A stretch of DNA of 8,164 nt. Origin: Candidatus Aminicenantes bacterium UBA4085. GTDB lineage: Bacteria > Acidobacteriota > Aminicenantia > Aminicenantales > UBA4085. Where the stretch lies: positions 18,425-26,588 of the forward strand of contig DFYJ01000089.1 of assembly GCA_002383325.1 (NCBI GenBank), written 5' to 3'. Every line of letters starts with the position of its first letter. The stretch's first letter is position 1. Positions 1-5,423 of this stretch are shown here, one piece after another. The notes under the pieces were generated by a model that made no database searches, was not told the DNA's origin, and worked only from the letters and a program-made list of their open reading frames with translations. The position numbers were made by a program, and so were the translations under genes.

Positions 1-148
1 CCAGGATGCGCTCGATGTGGGGCAGGAGCTCGACGTGGTTGCCCAGCCCGAAGGTGTAGCCCAAGCCGAAGGTGGCCACAACTCCAGCCAGAATAGCCAG
101 CAGGACGAGATCGGCCGTCGGAAGGCTGGAGCGGGATAATCGGGACAT
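1..148 (-). CDS. N-terminus of an unidentified single-pass membrane protein (truncated by window edge)
   Basis: Reading leftward from an ATG at 146-148, an open frame of 49 codons runs to the window edge with no stop. The product starts with a short Ser/Arg-rich stretch (MSRLSRSS), then a hydrophobic segment at about residues 13-35 (Leu/Ala/Val/Gly-rich), then a more polar part (GNHVELLPHIERIL). This looks like an uncleaved N-terminal membrane anchor or a signal segment with the positive-inside rule obeyed. No upstream in-frame ATG, GTG or TTG is seen close by. The nearest good Shine-Dalgarno-like string (TAGGAG, 169-174) lies about 20 nt upstream, too far to be ideal, so the start is uncertain. 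The gene is divergent from the fmdB-like gene. I do not recognise the family, and the rest of the protein is outside the window. Confidence 0.6.
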   Translation of the reverse strand, partial: MSRLSRSSLPTADLVLLAILAGVVATFGLGYTFGLGNHVELLPHIERIL

Positions 149-173
149 GCGGTTTCCGGGTCGGACGTCTCCT

Positions 174-202
174 AGGTTAGGCCGAAGACGCGCTGCGTGC
201 AA
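174..202 (-). promoter_or_regulatory. Weak candidate promoter for the leftward membrane-protein gene
   Basis: On the minus strand TTGCAC (197-202) and TAACCT (174-179) are separated by 17 bp and point toward the ATG at 148. Each hexamer matches the sigma70 consensus at only three positions, so the evidence is mainly the exact spacing and the position in a divergent intergenic region. Confidence 0.25.
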
Positions 203-217
203 GGGGGCCGGGAGTCC

Positions 218-246
218 TTGCGGACCGCTGCGTTCTCCTTTACAAT
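218..246 (+). promoter_or_regulatory. Candidate sigma70-type promoter immediately upstream of the fmdB-like gene
   Basis: TTGCGG (218-223) and TACAAT (241-246, five of six consensus positions) are separated by exactly 17 bp. The -10 box ends only 9 bp before the ATG at 256. Transcription would therefore start within a few bases of the start codon, giving a leaderless or nearly leaderless message. The bases between (ATACCCCTTCC) contain no Shine-Dalgarno sequence, which fits. The -35 box is weak. Confidence 0.5.
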
Positions 247-255
247 ACCCCTTCC

Positions 256-471
256 ATGCCGCTCTACGAGTTCAGCTGCGCCACCTGCCGGTCGAAGTTT
301 GAGGCCCTGGTCCGCCTCGGCGGCGAAGCCGAAATCCGCTGCCCGGCCTGCGCCGGACCGGTCCGCAAGCTCCTGTCCGCGTTCGGGATCGGGGGCGGGG
401 CCAGTCGCCTCAAATCCTCCGGCCATTCCTGCTCCTCCTGCTCCAGTCACTCCTGCGGCACATGCAAGTGA
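256..471 (+). CDS. FmdB-family small zinc-ribbon protein
   Basis: This is a 71-residue protein with the typical opening of the FmdB/CxxC_CxxC_SSSS family (MPLYEFSC). Two CxxC pairs, Cys8/Cys11 and Cys29/Cys32, can form one zinc ribbon. The C-terminal tail is Ser/Cys-rich with a second set of pairs, Cys59/Cys62 and Cys67/Cys70, plus His57 and His65. Length and tail are normal for the family. Members are called putative regulatory proteins after FmdB of the methylotroph formamidase locus, but their real function is poorly established; nucleic-acid or metal binding is inference. The ATG lies 9 bp after a good -10 box and has no ribosome-binding site, suggesting leaderless translation. The gene is followed after 106 bp by the outer-membrane protein gene, with no convincing promoter or terminator between them. 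Confidence 0.92.
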   Translation: MPLYEFSCATCRSKFEALVRLGGEAEIRCPACAGPVRKLLSAFGIGGGASRLKSSGHSCSSCSSHSCGTCK

Positions 472-577
472 GCTTTCCGTCCCGCCGTACGGCCCGCCAT
501 CCCGGAGGGCCCGGCCACGTCCCCGATCCGAGTCATCTCCGGCCGCCGCGCCTTGCCCCGGCCGGCGAGGAGGCCCC

Positions 578-1204
578 ATGAGGAAGCTGGTCATTGCCCT
601 GATCGCCGTCGGACTGGCCGCGGTCCCCGCCGCCGCTACGGGAAGGCTAAGCCTGACGGGAGGGTACGCCTTGGGAACGAGGGCTATGATCGGCGGCGGC
701 CCGGCCTTCGGGCTGTCCTTCGAACTGCCCATCAGCCGCGCCCTCAGCTTCGAGCTCGGCAGCGGATACGTGCAGGCCGCGGCCAAGGATGATCCGACCG
801 GCCTGCGGGCCGGAACGCTGCGAGTCGTTCCGCTCGAAGCCGGCCTGCGCGCCAGGCTGGGCCTGGGACGCAGCCTGGCCCTCTTCGCCGGAGTCGGGGC
901 GGGTCTCAGCCTGCCCTTCTCTTCCCTCGATCCGGATCTGGCCGAGGCCTGGGAGGCCGTCGGCTTCAACATCGAGGAAAAGCTTCATCCCTCCTTTTCG
1001 GCCTCGGCCCGCTGCGGGCTCGAGGCCGTCCTGGCCCCCGGGATCAACTTCATCCTGGAAGCCCGCTACCGCTTTCTAAGGGCAGGCGGGATCTGGTCCA
1101 TCGGCGACGATCTCGGCTCCGAGAGCGCCGAGGGCAGCTTTTCGGGCCTGAGCTTGGATCATTTCGTCTTCGGCCTCGGCCTGTCCTTCGCCCTCGGCCG
1201 CTGA
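578..1204 (+). CDS. Predicted outer-membrane beta-barrel protein (porin-like, unnamed)
   Basis: This is a 208-residue protein. Residues 1-21 form a clear Sec signal peptide (MRKLVIALIAVGLAAVPAAA), probably cleaved after the AAA at about 18-20. The remainder is a run of short amphipathic segments with alternating hydrophobic residues and Gly/aromatic turns: about 23-32, 42-50, 55-65, 78-95, 98-112, 138-150, 155-168 and 192-206. This is what a small, about eight-stranded outer-membrane barrel (OMP_b-brl type) looks like. The long polar loop at about 113-138 and another at 170-190 could be surface loops. There is one Cys (146). The ATG was chosen because GGAGG lies at 569-573 with a 4-nt spacer and because it begins the signal peptide; the frame is open further upstream, but that part overlaps the fmdB-like gene. 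The stop is 14 bp from the protease gene, so co-transcription is likely. The specific function is unknown. Confidence 0.75.
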   Translation: MRKLVIALIAVGLAAVPAAATGRLSLTGGYALGTRAMIGGGPAFGLSFELPISRALSFELGSGYVQAAAKDDPTGLRAGTLRVVPLEAGLRARLGLGRSLALFAGVGAGLSLPFSSLDPDLAEAWEAVGFNIEEKLHPSFSASARCGLEAVLAPGINFILEARYRFLRAGGIWSIGDDLGSESAEGSFSGLSLDHFVFGLGLSFALGR

Positions 1205-1218
1205 CAGGGAGAACGACC

Positions 1219-2889
1219 ATGAAGAGAATGCTTGCACCCGCCCTGGCGGCCGCCGCGGCCGTCCTGCTCATCCATCCTGCTTCCGGCCGGCTCCAGGAAC
1301 CGATGCATCCTCCGGCCATGGACATCTCCCCCGCCTCACTTCCGGTTGGCGAGGGCGAGCCCAAGCTGCAGGCCGTCTTGGCCCGCCTGGCCGCCCTGGA
1401 AGCGGAGCAGGGCCCCGAGGCGGCGGCCGCCTACGCCCGGAGCCGCCGCATCGCCCTTCAGGACGGCGGCATCGTCGTCGTGGCCGAGACGGCCCGGGGG
1501 CCGCAGACCGGCCTGGCCGAGGATGCCGTACCGCTGGTGCGGGCGCGCATCCGGGCCCTGGGGGGATCCGTCCAGACGACCTTCCAGAGCAGGATCCAGC
1601 ATGTCCTGCCGATCGCCTCGCTGCGGACTTTGGCCGCCGGTCCGGGCGTGATCCGCCTCCGGCTGCCGCTGCGGCCTTTCAAGCATACCGTCACCAGCGA
1701 GGGCGTGGCCAAGACGGGCGCCGATGAGTGGCAGGCCCTGGCCCCTTACCATAACGGCGTCCCGGCCAAGATCGCCATCCTGGACCTTGGCTTCTCGGGC
1801 TACAAGAGCCAGCTCGGCAAGGAGCTGCCGGACGAAGTCACGGTCAAGTCGTTCCGGGCCGACAACGACATCTCGGGCGGCGGTGAGGATCACGGCCTGG
1901 CCTGCGCCGAGATCGTCCACGACATGGCCCCCCTGGCCGAGCTGTATCTGGTCAATATCGACACCGACGTCGAGCAGGACCAGGCCGTCGACTGGCTGAA
2001 CAGGCAGGGGGTCGAGGTCATCTCCTATTCCCTGGGCTGGTACAACGCCGGGGCCGGGGACGGCACCGGGCCCATCGACGAGGACGTGGCCGTCTCCAGC
2101 GCCGTCTGGGCCGTTTCCGCCGGAAACGGGGCCCTGGACCACTGGACCGGGACTTTCACCGACCCCGATGCCGACGGGATCCTGAACTTCTCGGGGACGG
2201 ACGAGTACCTGGACTTCTACGTCCCCGCCTACGAGACGGTCGGCGCCTTCCTCAACTGGAAGGATTGGGGCTCCTTCGATGGGAGCGACTACAGCGGATC
2301 GAACCAGAATTACGATCTCTTCCTCTACCGCCATAACGGCGCCGCCTATCAGCTGATCGACGTCTCGTCAGGCGCGCAGACGGGAAGCCAGTGGCCGACG
2401 GAAGAGATCTTCGGCTGGTACTCCCCCTCCGACTCCTACTGGGCCGTGGCCATCCGGAAGACCAGCGCCAACCGTTCGATCGATCTGGAGATCTTCACCT
2501 ATGGCAACAGCCGGGCCATCGAATACAACGTCACGGCCCGGAGCGTCTCCATACCGGCCGACTCCCCGGACGCCCTGACGGCCGGGGCCTCGGATGCGCA
2601 CACCGACGCCTACCACAGCTACAGCTCACAGGGTCCCACGTTCGACGGCCGGATGAAGCCCGATTACGGCGCCCCCTCGGGTGTCTCGACCAAGACCTAC
2701 GGCAGTGACGGCTTCTACGGCACCTCGGCCTCCGCGCCTCATCTGGCCGGGGCCATCGGTCTGCTCAAGGGATCCACGCCCTACACGATGTCCCAGGTCC
2801 TGTCCATCATCCGGAACCGGGCCGTCGACATCGGCGATCCCGGAAACGACTTCAAGTTCGGCTACGGCCGGATCAACCTCAAGAGATAG
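1219..2889 (+). CDS. Secreted subtilisin-like serine protease (peptidase family S8) with inserted beta-rich domain
   Basis: This is a 556-residue protein. Residues 1-23 are a signal peptide. Residues about 24-160 are a likely propeptide, with an Ala/Glu-rich helix at 50-75 and a compact segment at 105-150. The catalytic domain follows, with all S8 elements in order: Asp189 in AILDLGF, His225 in EDHGLACAEI, oxyanion Asn303 in VSAGNG and nucleophile Ser503 in GTSASAPHLAG. The usual HGTHVAG around His is changed to HGLACAE. Between Asn303 and Ser503 lies an extra region, about 310-440, rich in Tyr/Trp/Asp with a DPDADG string and an NYDLFLYR segment. It resembles a pre-peptidase C-terminal (PPC)-like beta-sandwich, here inserted instead of C-terminal. 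The chain ends soon after the catalytic domain, with no sorting tag or anchor. AGGGAG (1206-1211) lies 7 nt before the ATG. It probably acts outside the cytoplasm; the substrate is unknown. It is 14 bp downstream of the barrel gene and 58 bp upstream of the GHL10 gene. Confidence 0.93.
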   Translation: MKRMLAPALAAAAAVLLIHPASGRLQEPMHPPAMDISPASLPVGEGEPKLQAVLARLAALEAEQGPEAAAAYARSRRIALQDGGIVVVAETARGPQTGLAEDAVPLVRARIRALGGSVQTTFQSRIQHVLPIASLRTLAAGPGVIRLRLPLRPFKHTVTSEGVAKTGADEWQALAPYHNGVPAKIAILDLGFSGYKSQLGKELPDEVTVKSFRADNDISGGGEDHGLACAEIVHDMAPLAELYLVNIDTDVEQDQAVDWLNRQGVEVISYSLGWYNAGAGDGTGPIDEDVAVSSAVWAVSAGNGALDHWTGTFTDPDADGILNFSGTDEYLDFYVPAYETVGAFLNWKDWGSFDGSDYSGSNQNYDLFLYRHNGAAYQLIDVSSGAQTGSQWPTEEIFGWYSPSDSYWAVAIRKTSANRSIDLEIFTYGNSRAIEYNVTARSVSIPADSPDALTAGASDAHTDAYHSYSSQGPTFDGRMKPDYGAPSGVSTKTYGSDGFYGTSASAPHLAGAIGLLKGSTPYTMSQVLSIIRNRAVDIGDPGNDFKFGYGRINLKR

Positions 2890-2947
2890 CCCGGTCCGCC
2901 TCGGCCCGGGCCCTCGATGGGGCCGGTAGGACCCGCTGGAGGGCGCC

Positions 2948-4078
2948 ATGACAAGATTGTTTCATCTTCCGCTCCGCTGTTTCGTCGCGGCCGTTTTAGC
3001 CGCGGCCGGGATCACCCCGCTCGCCGCCGGGCCGGTTCCCGCCGCCCCGGCCGCCGAGATCCGGGCTGTCTGGGCCCACCCCGGCCAATTCCCCTCCGAC
3101 CCGGACGAAGCCAGGACACGGATGAAGGCCGTGCTCGATGACTGGGCCCAAGCCGGCATCGACACGATCATCATGCTGGTCAAGACGACCTCCGGCTACG
3201 TCTACTGGCCTTCCGAGATCGCTGAAAGAGACCCGGCCTACACCCGGTACGATCTGCTGGGCCTGCTGATCGAGGAGGCCCGCCCGCGGGGTATGACGGT
3301 CCACCCCTGGTTCTGCGTCTTCAACGAAGGCTCCATCGTCGGACAGGTCCGCCAGCACCCGGATTGGCTCATCCGTTCCCCGCAGGGCGAGCTGGTCGGC
3401 GTGGCCAATCCGGCCCTGCCGGAGGTCCGGAATTACGAGCTCAGCCTGATGTTGGAAGTGGCCCGGACCTACCCCGTGGACTGGATCCACCTCGACTACA
3501 TCCGCTACCCCTGCTCGCCGCAGGAAGTCTATTTCAGCTGGGACGCCCGGACCCGGGCCCTGTTCAAGGAGCATTCCGGCGTCGATCCCGTCGACATCAA
3601 GGCTCGCGATTCGGGCAACATCCTGTGGAACGAGTGGATCGACTGGAATCGCGGCCAGGTCACGACCTTCCTGCGCGAGATGCGGACCGGGCTGGCCGGT
3701 TTGGGTCGCCCGGTCAGGATTTCGGCCGCCGTCTTCCCTTCGGCCGGGGAGGCTCGCGTCCTGATCGGTCAGGATTGGCCGGCCTGGTGCCGGGAAGGTC
3801 TCCTCGATATGCTCTGCCCGATGCTTTACACCAACAACATCGGCTTCTTCGAGAAATACGTCCGGGAGGCGATGGCGGCGGCGGCCGGGCGGGTGCCCGT
3901 CCTGCCCGGCATCGGCATCGGCACCTCGCACAACCAGTCCACGCCGGAGATCATGATGACCCAGATCGCCGTCGGGCGCCGCCTGGGGGCGGCCGGTCAC
4001 GTCTTCTTCTCAGGCTCCTCCCTGAAACCGGCGTTTCTGGAGGCGCTGCGGGCCGACCGGGCCCCGAAGGTCAAGTGA
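2948..4078 (+). CDS. Exported GHL10/DUF187-type glycosyl-hydrolase-like protein
   Basis: This is a 376-residue protein with a signal peptide at about 1-28 (cleavage near PLAAG) and one TIM-barrel-like domain covering the rest. Family landmarks are in order: EIRAVWAHP (37-45), a long helix and then a TIIMLVK strand (73-79), ARPRGMTVHPWF (111-122), NPALPEVRNY (154-163), DWIHLDYIRYP (178-188), DMLCPMLYT (287-295) and LPGIGIG (319-325). The HxDxxRYP segment with Asp183 matches the most conserved strand of PF02638. The family is named glycosyl-hydrolase-like; E. coli DigH (YddW), a member, cleaves denuded peptidoglycan strands. A glycan-hydrolase role here, on cell wall or other polysaccharide, is inferred from family only. 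TGGAGGG (2937-2943) precedes the ATG by 4 nt. The gene follows the protease by 58 bp, and its TGA overlaps the end of the opposing NusG-like gene. Confidence 0.9.
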   Translation: MTRLFHLPLRCFVAAVLAAAGITPLAAGPVPAAPAAEIRAVWAHPGQFPSDPDEARTRMKAVLDDWAQAGIDTIIMLVKTTSGYVYWPSEIAERDPAYTRYDLLGLLIEEARPRGMTVHPWFCVFNEGSIVGQVRQHPDWLIRSPQGELVGVANPALPEVRNYELSLMLEVARTYPVDWIHLDYIRYPCSPQEVYFSWDARTRALFKEHSGVDPVDIKARDSGNILWNEWIDWNRGQVTTFLREMRTGLAGLGRPVRISAAVFPSAGEARVLIGQDWPAWCREGLLDMLCPMLYTNNIGFFEKYVREAMAAAAGRVPVLPGIGIGTSHNQSTPEIMMTQIAVGRRLGAAGHVFFSGSSLKPAFLEALRADRAPKVK

Positions 4079-4553
4079 TGGCTTTCTTGATCTTATCCTT
4101 CTCGATCAGCAGCCGGCCCTGGTAAGAGACGCAGTTGAGCAGGATCAGGACCCGGCCCTGGTCCGAAAGGTCGGCCTTGAAGACGCCGCGCAGGCCCTTC
4201 AGCGGCCCGGCCGCCACCTCGATCACGTCGCCGACCGAAGGCTCCAGGCCGTATTTCTGGAGCTCGATGTAGCCGTCGGTCTCACGCGCCCGGATCTCGT
4301 CGATCCAGGATCCGTCGATCGGGATGGGCCCTCCGTCGTTTCCGACGAGGGTCCTCACCCCTCGGGTGTATTTCACCAGCTTGTACAGGGCCGGATGATC
4401 GAAGAAGATGAAGAGGTAGCCCGTGAAGAAAGGCTTGACCAGGGAGCCCTCCCGCATGCGCGGGCTGTAGCACAGGAGGCCGGCTTCCTGGAACTGCTTC
4501 TCGACGTGGAACTCCTTCTTCGGCTTGGTCTGGACGACGAACCAGCTTTCCAT
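4071..4553 (-). CDS. NusG-family transcription elongation factor paralogue (NGN + KOW)
   Basis: This is a 160-residue protein. The NGN domain covers about 1-93: ESWFVVQTKPKKE at the start, then FFTGYLFIFF (42-51), the region that contacts RNA polymerase, and YTRGVRTLVGNDGGPIPI (62-79). The KOW domain covers about 105-155, with the signature VGDVIEVAAGPLKGLRGVF (107-125). It is shorter than housekeeping NusG, lacks the usual secE/rplK neighbours and has an RfaH/UpxY/LoaP-like N-terminus, so a specialised paralogue is more likely than the essential NusG. Members bind RNA polymerase in the cytoplasm and act as antiterminators, often for polysaccharide or secondary-metabolite operons. It starts 10 bp after the nitrilase stop, with only a poor GGGG (4557-4560) as ribosome-binding site, so translational coupling is likely. 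It is the last gene of the leftward operon, and its stop lies inside the end of the convergent GHL10 gene. Its target operon is not in the window. Confidence 0.88.
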   Translation of the reverse strand: MESWFVVQTKPKKEFHVEKQFQEAGLLCYSPRMREGSLVKPFFTGYLFIFFDHPALYKLVKYTRGVRTLVGNDGGPIPIDGSWIDEIRARETDGYIELQKYGLEPSVGDVIEVAAGPLKGLRGVFKADLSDQGRVLILLNCVSYQGRLLIEKDKIKKAIT

Positions 4554-4563
4554 GGGCCCCGTC

Positions 4564-5394
4564 TCAGTCGGCGATCTTCAGCCTGCGGTAGACGTCGGGC
4601 CGACGATCCGGCAGGAAATGGCGCCGGGCGTGGCTGGCCGGGATCTTGGCCGGATCGCAATCGGCCAGGAGGAGCTCGTCGCCGTTCCCGACGGCCCGAG
4701 CCAGGACGGCACCCGACGGGTCGACGACGAAGGAGCCGCCGGCGAATCGCAGGACCTCCTCCTGCCCGACCCGGTTGCAGAGGGCGGCGAAGTACCCGTT
4801 CTGTAGGGCGGCCGTGCGAACCTCGGCCTCGAACAGGCCTTCGCCCCATTCGTCGCGCAGGCCGGCTTGGGGAATGACCACGATCTCGGCCCCCTGGAGG
4901 GCCAGCCCGCGCATGTATTCCGGGAAGTGGCGGTCGTAGCAGATGGCCACCCCCACCCGGCCGGCCGAGGTGGCGAAGACGAAGTCGGAGCGGTCGCCGG
5001 GCGCATAGTAGCCCCGCTCGTGGAAGCCGGGGCCGTCCATGATGTGGACCATGCGCGTCGTGCCCAGCCAGCGGCCGTCGGCGTCGATGACCGGCGATGC
5101 GTCGTAGGTCCGATCCCCGTCCCTTTCGAAGAGGTTGAGAACCGCCACGACGCCGTGGCGGCGGGCCAAGGCGGAGAACTCCTCGGTCAGCGGGCCAGGG
5201 ACGGTCTGGGCGAAGCGCCGGAAGTCCGGCCGGCGGGCGGCCGGGATCTGCGGCAGGAACGGCAGGAAGGCCAGCTCGGCGAAGGCAACCAGGCCGGCCC
5301 CGGACCGGGCCGCCGCTTCGAAGGCTTCCCTCCCGCGGCGGAGATTGTCGTCGAGGTCGGGACCGGCCGTCTGCTGGACAAGCGCGATCTTCAC
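4564..5394 (-). CDS. Carbon-nitrogen hydrolase (nitrilase superfamily) with altered catalytic Lys site
   Basis: This is a 276-residue protein, the usual length for one nitrilase-superfamily domain, with no signal peptide and so cytoplasmic. Visible features are the first catalytic Glu40 (LVAFAEL), the structural FHERGYYAPGD (124-134), the nucleophile Cys152 in GVAICYDRHFPE, GAEIVVIPQAG (168-178) and the late RTAALQNGYFAALCNRVG (193-210). The overall pattern resembles N-carbamoylputrescine amidase and related amidases. The site of the catalytic Lys (normally RK before a hydrophobic residue and His) reads TTRMVHI, so position 115 is Met. Start: the GTG at 5392-5394 is preferred because AGGGAGG lies 8 nt upstream and the nitrilase fold begins exactly there (KIALVQQT); the frame stays open upstream only by overlapping the pepP end. 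It lies 29 bp after the pepP stop and 10 bp before the NusG-like gene. The substrate is unknown; C-N bond hydrolysis is expected only if the Met does not abolish activity. Confidence 0.9.
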   Translation of the reverse strand: MKIALVQQTAGPDLDDNLRRGREAFEAAARSGAGLVAFAELAFLPFLPQIPAARRPDFRRFAQTVPGPLTEEFSALARRHGVVAVLNLFERDGDRTYDASPVIDADGRWLGTTRMVHIMDGPGFHERGYYAPGDRSDFVFATSAGRVGVAICYDRHFPEYMRGLALQGAEIVVIPQAGLRDEWGEGLFEAEVRTAALQNGYFAALCNRVGQEEVLRFAGGSFVVDPSGAVLARAVGNGDELLLADCDPAKIPASHARRHFLPDRRPDVYRRLKIAD

Positions 5395-5402
5395 ACCCGC
5401 AT

Positions 5403-5409
5403 CCTCCCT
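5403..5409 (-). promoter_or_regulatory. Ribosome-binding site fixing the GTG start of the nitrilase gene
   Basis: On the minus strand AGGGAGG lies 8 nt before the GTG at 5394. It decides the start. An ATG overlaps its 3' side but is in another frame and stops after three codons. Confidence 0.75.
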
Positions 5410-5423
5410 GCGCGCCGGGCTGG

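Noticed and set aside
197..577. Upstream extension of the outer-membrane protein frame back to 197
   Set aside because: It would run through the fmdB-like gene in another frame and put about 127 Pro/Ala/Arg-rich residues before a good signal peptide; the ATG at 578 has GGAGG at the right distance.
472..577. The 106-bp gap between the fmdB-like and outer-membrane protein genes, searched for a promoter or terminator
   Set aside because: Only a five-base GGCCC/GGGCC pairing without a T-run and no convincing -35/-10 pair were found.
2906..2926. GC-rich hairpin between the protease and GHL10 genes (stem with one mismatch, TCGAT loop)
   Set aside because: Only seven pairs interrupted by a G-G mismatch and no T-tract follows, so it is not an intrinsic terminator; similar foldings are common at this GC content.
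2996..4000. A 334-codon open frame on the minus strand opposite the GHL10 gene, and a similar 332-codon frame at 1336-2334 opposite the protease
   Set aside because: Both are rich in Gly/Arg/Pro/Asp with no recognisable domain and lie antisense to clearly conserved genes; they are shadow frames caused by GC-rich third positions.
4585..4591. GCGGTAG strings (4585-4591 and 5541-5547) resembling the core of the RfaH ops element, near a NusG paralogue
   Set aside because: Both lie on the plus strand, antisense to the operon that carries the paralogue, inside coding sequence, and match only seven bases of a longer element; chance is enough in GC-rich DNA.
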